From: Tridacna crocea
Taxonomy: Eukaryota > Mollusca > Bivalvia > Cardiida > Cardiidae
Reading direction: 5' to 3'
Length of the DNA stretch: 64,000 nt
Assembly: GCA_943736015.1 (NCBI GenBank)
Contig: OX031065.1
Coordinates: 813,501 to 877,500 of the forward strand
The notes under the pieces were generated by a model. The model saw only the letters and a program-made list of their open reading frames with translations. It did not search any database and was not told where the DNA came from. Position numbers and translations under genes: made by a program. This document shows positions 50,729-60,066 of the stretch, in pieces. The stretch's first letter is position 1; the number at the start of each line of letters is the position of its first letter.

Positions 50729-50943
50729 TTAACCCTTTACTCCATAGATACTCATTTCTACACATTGCTTGTAGGAGCCTTTGGAAAACATTGTGGGAAA
50801 AGGACGAGCAATTTCACCATTTGCCACAATGTTTTCTATGCTATCAAAAGGTGTCATATAAACGTAAGAAACGGCTTCATCCTTGCTGTTATTTAGGGTC
50901 AATTAAAGATACCATAGAAATGCCTTATGGGGTAAAGGGTTAA
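50729..50943 (-). mobile_element. Type C element with shortened hairpin
   Basis: TTAACCCTTTACTCCATAG to GGGGTAAAGGGTTAA. The left arm is ACATTGTGGGAAAAGGACGAGC, type A at its base, while the right arm is type C (CACCATTTGCCACAATG). Confidence 0.87.
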
Positions 50944-51134
50944 CTTATTACCAAACGACAAAATTTTAGCTTTGCCAAAAGTGACTGAAAACTTGAAATT
51001 TGTTTTGTGAAGGGTAGAAAACATTGTGGGAAAGGGAGAAAATGACCAGCATTTTCTCCTTTTCCCACAATGTTTTCCAAAGGCTTCTTAATCTCAAGGT
51101 CATCAAAAGTAGGGATTGTGTGGTAACGGATTAA
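50940..51134 (-). mobile_element. Type A element with internal deletions
   Basis: TTAACTTATTACCAAACGAC; the inner arm from CTTTGCC to AAAAGTGACTG is missing about 35 bp; hairpin lacks its tip (AAATGACCAGC). Ends GGTAACGGATTAA. Confidence 0.85.
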
Positions 51135-51294
51135 ACTGGTAACCTCTATTTTCTCCTTGTGTTTCTCCACAATGTTTTGTACTTTATTATAAGAGACCTT
51201 ACCCTCCATTTGTTCCTATTTTGAATTTGTCCTTTGCAGATGTCTTAGATCTGAAAGAATCTAGATCTATGTGTTGCTTTAGGAAAAGGGTTAA
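51131..51294 (+). mobile_element. Type A right half
   Basis: From GGTAACCTCTATTTTCTCC to AGGAAAAGGGTTAA; the left half is missing, yet a TTAA bounds each side. Confidence 0.6.
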
Positions 51295-51461
51295 CAGAGT
51301 TGAATTTTTCATTGACAGCATAAGCAGCTTTTCAAATTTTCTTAGGTACAATCAATTATTACAAAGTAGCATGAAAGTAGATCCAGGATCAGACTGCAGG
51401 TTCTGTGCAGCCTGATCTTGTCTCTACAATTTATACAGAAAGCAGCATAACCTGTGCTTAA
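51291..51461. mobile_element. Type B element
   Basis: TTAA on both sides; hairpin 51376-51427 (GTAGATCCAGGATCAGACTGC and inverse). The arms are shortened. Confidence 0.7.
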
Positions 51462-51729
51462 CTCTTTACTCCATAGATACTCATTTTGACGTATCAACAA
51501 TAAGACAGCTTTTGGTACATTGTGGGAAAAGGAGAAATTACTCGTAATGGGCAATTTCTCCTTTTCTGCTGGTTGCTTGTAAAGAGCAATTTTTCCTTTT
51601 CCCACAATGTTTTCCACTCAATCAGATACTTGTAGCCTCATTTGTCCATATCTTTTACATCATATTTTTTATCTTTATTTGCTGCTGAAATGGAAGAGCC
51701 TCAAATTTGCATATCAGGTAAAGGGTCAA
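51458..51729. mobile_element. Type C / A2 mosaic
   Basis: Type C end TTAACTCTTTACTCCATAG, an A2-like hairpin (GGAGAAATTACTCGTAATGGGC), then a repeated right arm (GCAATTTCTCC and GCAATTTTTCC). The right arm is unlike both types and ends CAGGTAAAGGGTCAA. Confidence 0.65.
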
Positions 51730-51765
51730 CATGACAAGGGTAAAAGTTGACAAGTATTCTTGTAA

Positions 51766-51976
51766 GTAACCCTTTACCACAAAATGACGACTTGCTGACC
51801 CTGTGAAATAAGCCTTTTGAAAACATTGTGGTAACCAGTATTTTCTCCTTTTCCCACAATATTTTCTATCCTATCAATAAACAATTGGACCGTTTGAGCT
51901 ATGATATTGAAATTGTCATCTGCAAATGCTTTCATTTTGGACAGGACTAAAATTTTGTCATCAGGTAACGATTTAA
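51766..51976 (+). mobile_element. Type A element lacking the left hairpin arm
   Basis: GTAACCCTTTACCACAAAATG; ACATTGTGGTAACCAGTATT joins the arm base to the tip. Ends GGTAACGATTTAA. Confidence 0.82.
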
Positions 51977-52190
51977 CTCTTCACCACAAAATCCTGAGTT
52001 TTAATAATCCTGAGAAAGAAGCCTTTCAAAAACATTGTGGGAAAGGGAGAAAATGCTGGTCACCAGCATTTTCTCCTTTTCCCACAATGTTTTCTACTTT
52101 TCCAAAAAAATTTTGAGTAACTTATTGTGTTGTCTTTCAATGCTTTTGATTCTAGCAGGTATTGAATTTCGCTCTATGGTAAAGGGAATA
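51973..52190 (+). mobile_element. Type A TTAA hairpin element
   Basis: Joined to the previous copy by one TTAA; hairpin 52028-52094; the right arm is shortened and ends GGTAAAGGGAATA. Confidence 0.85.
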
Positions 52191-52853
52191 GATGGACAAA
52201 AATAAGACAAAAATTTTTTACCTTCTTTCGGATGAAACATGATTATCGGCAATAAAACCGTAAGTAATCTGGCAAATGACAAGGCTCATCAAAATTCAAT
52301 ACCACCATCCATAACGTAAATCTAACACAAACTATTTCTCGACCATGGTAGAGGAAAAAACAAACGTCAGAAAACATATGATATAGTTTGAAGAATCCAC
52401 AATCACTGAATCTATAATTGAAACAAATGAGTTTTGCCAAGTGGCTTTTTGACACTCCTTATACTTCACCGATTATTAAGAAGAATTGCTGCAGGAGAAG
52501 TAATCCACAGAGGTCACATAAATCAAGTTCTTGCCAAAAACGTCAGAATTGTCTGCGTAGAAACTGCTGTCCATCACAGTTTAGGAAGCTTAATGCCATT
52601 CGCAACCCCATAAATTAATAACTATAATGAAAATGTATTACGCTTGGCCTGAAAGCCCGAGATAACAGACATAAGATACCCCTGAAATGTTGCACAACTG
52701 TACATGAATTACTCAGGATGGTAGAGAAAAAATATGAAATTCCTACATTTCCTTGTAATATACAGCTTTACTTGTTTATGAACTATCAAAGTAATCAAAT
52801 TGATTTTAATCTGGTTATGTATATCTGTGGCCTAATAAAATGTCTGAAATATT
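52191..52853. other. Repeat-poor interval
   Basis: Short frames on both strands (up to 70 codons) with ordinary composition. No splice-supported exon and no family recognised. Confidence 0.4.
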
Positions 52854-53082
52854 TTAATCCATTACCACAAAGCAAAATTTTAAACCTAACCAAATTGAAG
52901 GCATTTGCAGACGTCAATTTAAAAGTGACTCAGATGGTGCAATTTTGCTTTCATGGGGTAGAAAACTTTGTGGGAAAAGGAGAAAATGCTGGTTACCAGC
53001 ATTTTCTCCTTTTCCCACAATGTTTTCAAAAGGCGTCTTCCTCAGGGGCGTTAAAAGTCATCATTGTGTGGGAAAGGGTTGA
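52854..53082 (-). mobile_element. Type A TTAA hairpin element
   Basis: TTAATCCATTACCACAAAGC to GGGAAAGGGTTGA; inner arm GACTCAGATGGTGCAATTT; hairpin 52962-53029. Confidence 0.88.
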
Positions 53083-53084
53083 CT

Positions 53085-53217
53085 CCTTTTACCTTTTACC
53101 ACATGGTCTGGCTTTTTACAAACCTGAAAATTTAGAATTTTTTTAAAAAAATTGTGGGAAAAGGAGAAAATGCTGGTTATCACGGCTGGGTACCAGCGTA
53201 CCAAAATTTTGGACTTT
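53085..53217 (+). mobile_element. Type A left half
   Basis: CTTTTACCACATGGTCTGGC to ATGCTGGTTATCACGG; distal half missing. Confidence 0.55.
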
Positions 53218-53408
53218 TTAATTCCAAATACAAAGCATTAAAATTTGCCAGGACCAAATTATTTGTACCTCAAAATTTAATGATGATTTCTGTCTTTGAT
53301 AGGGCAGAAAACATTGTGGAAAAAAAAAAAGGGAAAATGTTGTTTACTAGCATTTTCTCCTTTTTCCACAATGTTTTCAAAATCCTTTCTCATCCAGTTA
53401 AAGGTTAA
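53218..53408 (-). mobile_element. Type A element
   Basis: TTAATTCCAAATACAAAGC start without the normal terminus; hairpin with an A-run insertion (GTGGAAAAAAAAAAGGG); ends AAGGTTAA. Confidence 0.65.
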
Positions 53409-53459
53409 CTCATTTCAATTAAAAATACTGATTGCATGGTGGCATTTATTCAAAATCAA

Positions 53460-53683
53460 TTAACCCTTAACCAAACAAGCCCTGGTTTTTACGAACCTGA
53501 GATAGAAGCCTTTTGAAAACATTGTAGGAAAAGGAGAAAATGCTGGTAACCAGCATTTTCTCCTTTTCCCACAATGCTTTCTACCCTGCTGAAAACAAAT
53601 TTCAATTTTTGAGTTTATTTTGCCGTATGCAAGTGCTTTCAATTTAAACCAGTCTAAAACTTTGCCATTTGGGAAAGGGTTAA
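53460..53683 (+). mobile_element. Type A TTAA hairpin element
   Basis: TTAACCCTTAACCAAACAAG to GGGAAAGGGTTAA; hairpin 53515-53583. Confidence 0.9.
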
Positions 53684-53867
53684 CCTTTTACCACACAAAA
53701 CCGACTTTTAATGACTCTGTAATCAAAAATTTAAATTTGTTTCCATCAGGGTAAAAACACTGTGGAACAAGGAGAAAATGCTGGTTACAAGCATTTTCTC
53801 CTCTTCCCATGATGTTTTTAAAAGGCTTCTTTCTTAGGAGGGTCTTAAAAGGTGAAGTAAAAGGTTA
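53680..53867. mobile_element. Type A recombinant with left-type sequence at both ends
   Basis: Left-type end TTAACCTTTTACCACACAAA and ACTTTTAATGACTCTG jumps to minus-type inner arm AAATTTGTTTCCATCAGGG. After the hairpin the left-type end returns (GGCTTCTTTCTTAGG, AGTAAAAGGTTAA). Confidence 0.78.
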
Positions 53868-54095
53868 ACTCATTACCAAACAACAATATTTTAGGTTTGT
53901 CTCAATGGAAAGCATTTGTAGACAAAAAAATAAAAGTGACTTAAAATATGATTTTGTTATATGAAGAGTAGAAAACATGGTGGAAAAAGGAGAAAATGCT
54001 GGTTACCAGCATTTTCTCCTTTTTCCACAATTTTTTTCCAAAGGCTTCATACTCTGGGACGTCAAACTAGTAGGAATTGTATGGTAAAAGGTTAA
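53864..54095 (-). mobile_element. Type A TTAA hairpin element
   Basis: TTAACTCATTACCAAACAAC to GGTAAAAGGTTAA; last of three joined copies; segment P starts at its end. Confidence 0.9.
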
Positions 54096-54181
54096 ATAAC
54101 TCCAGACTGCCTACACTGAGACTTACAATTCACAATTGACTCAGTTGGTCGTCTATGTTAACTAAGTATTCTCTTTTGCAG
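54092..54181 (+). repeat. Segment P, copy 1
   Basis: TTAAATAACTCCAGACTGCC, ACAATTCACAATTGACTC; diverged relative of 57282, interrupted at its distal end by element G copy 3. Confidence 0.5.
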
Positions 54182-54559
54182 CATCTTCGCAAGCCAAGGC
54201 TGACGATTCATTACGCTACTCTACCCTTGGTGGATTGAGCTTGATTTTTACATTCACTGGATACGCTTTTTCATTGGATGCAGCCATCTCTAAATGCAAC
54301 CAATGAAATCGCTCGAAGCATTTCATCTTTGATAAAAATAGACATGGAAACCAACGTGGATGCTTGCTTATCATTTCATGTTGAATATTTGTATTCGTAA
54401 GCGGTTTGTAAAACGATATTTCACTGGCTTTCAGAAATATGATGTAAAGGGGGTAATAACCAGCATCCAATAGAGGGCGCATCGCAGGAATCTCGAAATC
54501 GGGCTCAATCAGCCAAGGTAAGATCCACGTAGTGATCGTAACCTTGGCCCGCCAAGATG
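54182..54559. mobile_element. Long-TIR element G, copy 3
   Basis: CATCTTCGCAAGCCAAGG and CCTTGGCCCGCCAAGATG ends; flanks CTTTTGCAG / CTTCTGCAG (9 bp, one change). Related to copy 1 in opposite orientation through TTACGATCACTACG and CCTTGGCTGATTGAGC. No frame of note inside. Confidence 0.87.
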
Positions 54560-54564
54560 CTTCT

Positions 54565-54668
54565 GCAGTAACCAGCTGCTATGATGATTTTCTCTTTTTC
54601 CCACAATGTTTTCAAAAGGCCATCTTCCTCAAGATTGTAAAAATTCATATTTGTATGTTAAAAGATCA
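54565..54668 (-). mobile_element. Type A half-element
   Basis: From GCAGTAACCAGC near the tip through TTTTTCCCACAATG to TGTTAAAAGATCAA. Confidence 0.55.
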
Positions 54669-54873
54669 ACCCTTTTAATGCTAAATGACTAAAATGAAAT
54701 TTTCATTTCAATACGTAAAACCCAAATATTGTTAGATCAAAATTATGTTTTAGGCAATGATATCTACTTGTCGGACAGTGTAGATCAAAGATCAGAAAGC
54801 ACATTTTTTGTAGTCTAATCTTGATCCACACCATCTGCAAAAGGTCAGTGATTTGCACTTAGCAGCCTATTAA
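54666..54873 (+). mobile_element. Type B TTAA hairpin element
   Basis: TCAACCCTTTTAATGC, AAATGAAATTTTCATTT arm palindrome, hairpin 54773-54835, GCACTTAGCAGCC and TTAA 54870-54873. Confidence 0.82.
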
Positions 54874-54957
54874 CAGAATTATTCCAGACTGTCATCACAC
54901 AAAGATAAATTCAAGATTGATTGATGGCATGCTATCTAATTTAACTAGATCTGCAGT
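54870..54957 (+). repeat. Segment P, copy 2
   Basis: TTAACAGAATTATTCCAGAC, AATTCAAGATTGATTGATG, TTTAACTAGATCTGCAG; followed by a type A hairpin arm at 54957-54990. Confidence 0.65.
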
Positions 54958-54993
54958 TACCAGCATTTTCTCTTTTACCCACAATGTTTTTCT

Positions 54994-55220
54994 TTAGCCC
55001 TATACCACACAACAAAATTTCAGACCTATCCAAATTCAAAGCATTTGCAGATAAAAGTTTCAGTGTGGTTCATTCCAATTATTTTTCTTTGATAGAGTGG
55101 AAAACATTGTGGGAAAAGGAGAAAATGCTGGTAACCAGCATTTTCTCCTTTTCCACAATGTTTTCTAAAGGCTTCTTTCTCAGGGTCATAAAAAATAGGG
55201 ATTGTGTGGCAATGGGTTAA
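54994..55220 (-). mobile_element. Type A element
   Basis: TTAGCCCTATACCACACAAC to GTGTGGCAATGGGTTAA; inner arm AGTTTCAGTGTGG; hairpin 55089-55163. Confidence 0.87.
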
Positions 55221-55246
55221 AAGCCCTCTTCCTCAATACCCCACCC

Positions 55247-55520
55247 CAGTGGCTCAGAAATGCCAAACGTGGCGGGACTCATGACCTGGTAGTTGTGAGT
55301 TTGATACCCGGTTGAGATGAACTATCTTTCCAGCGTATTTTCGCCTCTCACGTCTGCTGAAGCATGTGAGAAAAGTAAACAGTGGCTTTGGAAAGAAAGT
55401 TGTGTCAAAACTGGTTTGAACAAGAGCTTCCAAAGCGGCGCATATACGCCCGAAGGGGCTTGTCAGTGAAATGAGTTGAAATGACGGAAGGGCCATGAAT
55501 GAAGAGTAGTTAATCTCCAT
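55247..55520 (+). mobile_element. tRNA-derived SINE, F-related
   Basis: Head CCCCAGTGGCTCAGAAATG and GAGTTTGATACCCG; body GTGAGAAAAGTAAACAGTGGC, GAACAAGAGCTTCC. The tail is unlike that of other F copies (GGCGCATATACGCC). Confidence 0.65.
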
Positions 55521-56695
55521 GATATGTGAAAAATATTAAAGGGCAATAACTAAAAAAAGAAAGGGTGGCACAGTTACAAATTTTGTAAATTGCTGTTCTC
55601 CACAAGGTGTTCTATCAGTTTTGAAAGGTTCAAGATCATAGCTTTTATATTTTAGAAATTATGGCCCAGACGAAAATTCAAAGAGAAAACTAACAAAGGG
55701 CAATAACTAAAAAAAGAAGGATGGCAGAGTTATGGTTCTTGTGCAGTGCACTTCTTTATAATGTGTTCTATAAGTCTTTGAAGTTTCAAGATGATAGGTT
55801 TTAAAGTTTGGGAGTTATTGCCTGGACAAAAATTCAAACTAAAAAATTAACAAAGGGCAATAACTAAAAAAATAAAAGTCGCAGAGTTATGGTTCATGTG
55901 CACTGCACTTCTCCATAATGTGTTCTATCGGTGTATGAAGTTGCAAATCATTAGCTTTTATAGTTTGGAAGTTATGGCCTGGACAAAAATTCAAACTGAA
56001 AATTAACAAAGGGCAATAAGTAAAAAAATAAAGGTCACAGAGTTATGGTTCATGTGCAATGCACTTCTCCATAAAGTGTTCTATCACTATATGAAGTTGC
56101 AAGTTATTAGCTTTTATAGTTTGGAAGTTATGGCCTGGACAAAAATTCAAACTGAAAATTAACAAAGGGCAATAACTCAAAAAATAAAAGTGGCAGAGTT
56201 ATGGTTCATGTGCGATGCACTTCTCCACAATGTTATCTATCAGTGTATGAAGTTCAAAGTTAATAGCTTTTATAGTTTAGAAGTTACGGCCTGGACAAAG
56301 ATTCAAATTGAAAATTAACAAAGGGCTGTAACTCAAAAAATAAAAGTGGCAGAGTTATGGTTCTTGTGCACTGCACTTCTCCATAATGAGTTCTATCAGT
56401 GTATGTAGTTTCAATTTAATACCTTTTATGGTATGGAAGTTATGGCCTGAACAAAAATTCAAAGTGAAAAGTTAGTTATTTCAGAAATCAAGGGCAGATA
56501 ATTGTGGAACGGAAACAGCGATCGAAATTCTAAGACCCAGGTGCACAACTAGACATCATGGAGATTCATTGTGGCAAGTTTCAAATAATTCCGATGAAAA
56601 CTGTAGGAGGAGTTGCGCACACAAGAAATTGCTAACGGACGGACGGACGGACGGACGGACGACCGGGGGTATAACATAATACGACCCTTCGGGCG
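55521..56695. repeat. Paragraph array J, long copy with microsatellite cap
   Basis: GGGCAATAACT-type words recur at 55541, 55698, 55855, 56011, 56167 and 56323, a period of 156-157 bp. Each unit also has GCAGAGTTATGGTTC and TAGCTTTTATAGTTTGGAAG. The cap is (CGGA)n at about 56635-56664; end GGGGGTATAACATAATACG. AAAACTGTAGGAGGAGTT links it to 40120. Confidence 0.88.
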
Positions 56696-56752
56696 TATAA
56701 AAAGCCAGGAAACACATGTGCGTCACCCACTGCCATGATATAACCTTAGCTG

Positions 56753-56983
56753 TTAACCCTTTCCCAAACAATCCCTGGTTTTTAAGGGTCTATAGAATAG
56801 TAACCTTTTGAAAACATTGTGGAAAAAGGAGAAAATGCTGGTAACCAGCATTTTCTCCTTTTCCCACAATGTTTTGGACCCTATCATAGACAGAAATCAT
56901 CTTTTCAGCAAGAGTTGAACTGTCGTCTGCAAATGCTTTCAATTTGGTCTAGTCCAAAAGTTTGTCATTTGGGAAAGGGTTAA
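56753..56983 (+). mobile_element. Type A3 TTAA hairpin element
   Basis: TTAACCCTTTCCCAAACAAT to GGGAAAGGGTTAA; right arm CTATCATAGACAGAAATC and GCAAGAGTTGAACTGTC as in 45683. Confidence 0.92.
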
Positions 56984-57003
56984 AGTGGGGTTAAACCCCA
57001 ATA

Positions 57004-57028
57004 CAACAACAACAACAACAACAACAAC
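57004..57028. repeat. (CAA)n microsatellite
   Basis: Eight CAA units between an A3 element and a stray type A end (57030-57067, GTAAGGTAAAAGGTTAA). Confidence 0.95.
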
Positions 57029-57063
57029 ATCTTCCTCAATATTCATGTTTGTAAGGTAAAAGG

Positions 57064-57285
57064 TTAACCCTTTACCATTGGACAAATTTTTGGACTGGTC
57101 CAAATTGAGAGAATTTGCAGACAACAAAATAAATGGGACTGAAAAGTTAAAATTTGCATGGTAGAAAACATTGTGGGAAAAGGAGAAAATGCTGGTTACC
57201 AGCATTTTCTCCTTTTCCCACAGTGTTTTCAAAAGGCTTCTTTCTCAGGGGCGTCAAAAGTAGGGATTGTGTGGTAAAAGGTTAA
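57064..57285 (-). mobile_element. Type A TTAA hairpin element
   Basis: TTAACCCTTTACCATTGGAC to GGTAAAAGGTTAA; inner arm shortened (AAATTTGCATGG); hairpin 57162-57231. Confidence 0.88.
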
Positions 57286-57372
57286 ATAATTCCAGACTGT
57301 CAACACAGAGTGATAATTCAAGATTGATTGGTGCCATTCTATCTAAATTAACTAGATCTGCAGCCCTGATAA
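57282..57372 (+). repeat. Segment P, copy 3
   Basis: TTAAATAATTCCAGACTGTC, AATTCAAGATTGATTGGTG and TTAACTAGATCTGCAG; begins at the TTAA of a type A copy, as copy 1 does. Confidence 0.7.
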
Positions 57373-57542
57373 GCCTGTCACACCAAGATTAGATGAATGA
57401 AATATAAATTATTTTCATGTTTTATTGCACTCCAAATCAATACAACACTGCTGGGCAGTGCTGGCACACTATTTTGTTATCAACAGTTATTTTATTAAAT
57501 GATTTGCAAATTCTTTATTTTCATTCGAAATTTATTAATTGA
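57373..57542. other. Interval without recognised feature
   Basis: AT-rich; TACAACACTGCTGGGCAGTG is a small palindrome at about 57440. Confidence 0.35.
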
Positions 57543-57769
57543 TTAACTCATTACCAAACAACAAAAATTTAGGCTTGTCCAAAACGAAAGCCTTTGCAGA
57601 AGACAAAATAAAAGTGACTAAAAATTTGAAATTGGTTTTGAGAAGAGTTGAAAACATTGTGGGAAAAGGAGAAAAATGCTGGTTAGCATTTTCTTCTTTT
57701 CCCACAATGTTTTCTAAAGGATTCTTTCTCAGGGTCATCAAAAGTAGGGATTGTGTGGTAATAGGTTAA
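57543..57769 (-). mobile_element. Type A TTAA hairpin element
   Basis: TTAACTCATTACCAAACAAC to GGTAATAGGTTAA; the hairpin tip is shortened (AATGCTGGTTAGCATT). Confidence 0.9.
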
Positions 57770-57838
57770 ATTGTGTTTTACACCACTTTTAGCGTTATTT
57801 CAGTCCAAGTTATATCTTATCATTATGTTCAAGATTCT

Positions 57839-57985
57839 GGATTTCAAGAGCACTTTTTCAGTGACCTCAGGCTCTGAAATTTGAAATTTACATAAGTTCT
57901 AATTGGCTAAACTACTTAGTTTAGCCAATCAGAACTCATGTTACTTTTAAAATCTCAGAATAAGACAAAGAATACCCTAAAGAAC
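57839..57985. mobile_element. Palindromic element E, ends decayed
   Basis: Core TTCTAATTGGCTAAACTAC / TAGTTTAGCCAATCAGAA at about 57896-57935 with flanking TCAGAATAAGACAAAG as in other copies. Confidence 0.65.
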
Positions 57986-58000
57986 ATGAGGATGACTACC

Positions 58001-58229
58001 TTAACCCTTTACTCCATAGATACTCATTTCTACTTATTGCTTGTTGGAGTCTTTGGAAAACATTGTGGCAAAAGGTGAAATTGCTCGTGACGAGCAATTT
58101 CACCTTTTGCCACAATGTTTTCTATGCTATCAAAAGGTGTCATATACACATAAGAAACGGCATCATCCTTGCTGTTATTTAGGGTCAATTAGAGATACCA
58201 TAGAAATGCCTTATGGGGTAAAGGGTTAA
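58001..58229 (-). mobile_element. Type C TTAA hairpin element (reference copy)
   Basis: TTAACCCTTTACTCCATAG to GGGGTAAAGGGTTAA. The 67 bp hairpin at 58056-58122 pairs perfectly around one central base, with GTGGCAAAAGGTG on one side and CACCTTTTGCCAC on the other. Arms contain AGCAAGGATGATGCC in reverse. Confidence 0.93.
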
Positions 58230-58382
58230 AGCAGCTTGCATGAGGATACTTCTTAGATCTTTGATCTTCACTGTCTGATAAGGATGATGTCATTCCCCAA
58301 AACAAAACTTTGAACTAGCAATATTTGGGTTATTAATGATCAAATTGAAAATTTAATTTTAGTTTTTTAGCAGGATAAAGGT
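58226..58382 (-). mobile_element. Type B element lacking hairpin
   Basis: TTAAAGCAGCTTGCATGAGG start, GATCTTTGATCTTCACTGTC as the collapsed hairpin, GAAAATTTAATTTTAG and AGCAGGATAAAGG at the right. Confidence 0.7.
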
Positions 58383-58413
58383 ATGGTGCATATCAATCCA
58401 CCAGATACAGCCA

Positions 58414-58806
58414 AGGGATTTGATGGCTCCCATCACCGGGGTATCCCAAATGAGATAAGGGATTTGATGGCTCCCATCAACCGAGGTATGCCGAATGAGC
58501 CAAGGGATTTGATGGCTCCCATCAACCAGGGTATGTCAAATGAGCCAAGGGATTTGATGGCTCCCATCAACCGAGGTATGCTAAATGAGCCAAGGGATTT
58601 GATGGTTCCCAGTACCCGAGGTATGCCGAATGAGCCACTTAGGGATTTGATGGTTCCCATCATCTGAGGTATGCCAAATGAACCAAGGGATTTGATAGCT
58701 CCCAGCATGTGAGGTATGCCAATTGAGCCAAGGGATTTGATGGCTCCCATCACCCAAGGTATGCGAAATGAGCCAAGGGATTTGATGGCTCCCAGTACCC
58801 ATGGAT
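58414..58806. repeat. 45-bp minisatellite, about nine units
   Basis: GGGATTTGATGGCTCCCATC starts at 58414, 58459, 58504, 58549, 58594 and then about every 45-48 bp, with GGTATGCCNAATGAGCCAA in each unit. Because 45 is a multiple of three, frames stay open on both strands (up to 132 codons). This is a length effect, not evidence of a gene. Confidence 0.93.
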
Positions 58807-58856
58807 GCCAAATGGAATCTATACTGTCCACTTGATTTGTGAAGGTTAAATGAGTT

Positions 58857-59000
58857 TTAACACTCTACCACACAATCCCAAGATTCAACAAAAAACCCTG
58901 GAAAAATTGCAGGAAAAGGAGAAAATATAGTATAGATGATGAGATTTGCATGTGAAAGAGTAGAAAAAAATTGTGAGAAAAGAATAAAAATGCTGGAAAT
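58857..59000 (+). mobile_element. Type A fragments
   Basis: ACTCTACCACACAATCCC with one weak hairpin arm, then a minus-type inner fragment (GTGAAAGAGTAG, TTGTGAGAAAAG). Confidence 0.5.
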
Positions 59001-59263
59001 ACTTTGGCTACTGTTTTAACTTTTCCATAATACAATTTTATTGGATTCAACAGTAACCAATAAAACATCTTTATATATATCTTTGTATATATAAAATATC
59101 ATAATCAAGAAATAAATTTCTTCCACAAACTCGAATAAAAATTTCCATCACTTTTGCTCGACACCACTTTGTGTTCTCTAAGGACTGTGCAGTCTACAAG
59201 TAATAGACTTTTATCATAATCCAGATACCTATATTTAAATCTTGTCATGCAACAAAAATATAG
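59001..59263. other. Interval without recognised feature
   Basis: AT-rich with TATATATCTTTGTATATAT at about 59072. Confidence 0.4.
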
Positions 59264-59431
59264 ACTCGGAGCTAAATCCGTTATTTCTTGTCCAAACTCT
59301 ATGTTGTGGGTACTCATTAGAATCGTCTCGGTGAGACGATTCTAATGAGTACCCATAACATAGGGTTTAGTGGAGAACAACTAATATTTTCAGTTATGAA
59401 ATCAAAATCACTCCCTATATATGGAGCTCTG
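59264..59431. mobile_element. Palindromic element D, left side shortened
   Basis: CTCGGAGCTAAATCC and ATATGGAGCTCTGAG ends; core about 59293-59368, AATCGTCTCGGTGAGACGATT perfectly paired although the central bases differ from other copies. Confidence 0.85.
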
Positions 59432-59439
59432 AGACTTCT

Positions 59440-59599
59440 CCAAAATTGGCTCATAAGATGGAAGTTGTCTTTGATAGGGTAGAAAACATTGTGGGAAAAA
59501 GAGAAAATGCTACCACCATTTCCGCTATTTCCCACAATGATTTCAAAAGGCTTCTTTTTCAAGTTTTTTAAAACAATGGATTGTTTGGTAAAGGGTTGA
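59440..59599 (-). mobile_element. Type A element, one end replaced by D
   Basis: Starts AAAATTGGCTCATAAGATGG inside the arm; hairpin 59480-59551 damaged at its tip; ends GGTAAAGGGTTGA. Confidence 0.72.
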
Positions 59600-59637
59600 C
59601 CCCTAAACTGCCCCTTCAAACTATAGTTACCATTGCA

Positions 59638-59680
59638 ACCAATGTAGATCAAGATCAGACTGCAAAAAAGAGCATTTAGG
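59638..59680. mobile_element. Type B half-hairpin
   Basis: AATGTAGATCAAGATCAGACTGC without the returning arm. Confidence 0.5.
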
Positions 59681-59706
59681 GTAATTAAAACTTGGTATTT
59701 TTTCTA

Positions 59707-59920
59707 ACGCTAGCCTACAAATACCAAGTTTTTACAACCCTGAGGAAGTAGTCCTTTGAAAACATTATGGGAAAAGAAGAAAATGCTGGTCCTTTTTCTT
59801 CAACGATTTTACTCTTTAAATGATAAATTCTACCATTAGATCCACATTTAAAAAGTTGTCTTCGAATGCTTTGAGTTCAGACAAGTCCAAAGTTTTGTTG
59901 TGTGGTAAGGAGTTTTAACT
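59707..59920 (+). mobile_element. Type A element lacking the right hairpin arm
   Basis: ACCAAGTTTTTACAACCCTGAG, one arm to AATGCTGGTCC, then TCTTCGAATGC and GTGTGGTAAGGAGT. Confidence 0.65.
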
Positions 59921-59956
59921 GTGCCTCGAACTATAGTTGCCTTAGTGGCTATTTGG

Positions 59957-60040
59957 TACCAGTGTCTCCTTTTCCCACAATGTTTTCTAAAACCTAAAGG
60001 TTCCTAAAACTCAGGATGGCACATGCAGTAAGGGGCAAAA
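59957..60040 (-). mobile_element. Type A half-element
   Basis: GGTACCAGTGTCTCC at the tip to GCAGTAAGGGGC. Confidence 0.55.
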
Positions 60041-60066
60041 GAAAATCTAGTGTAGATTTTCCTATA

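Noticed and set aside
58383..58831. Frames of 94, 76 and 132 codons on both strands
   Set aside because: Open because the 45-bp unit is a multiple of three; both strands are equally open, which argues against coding selection.
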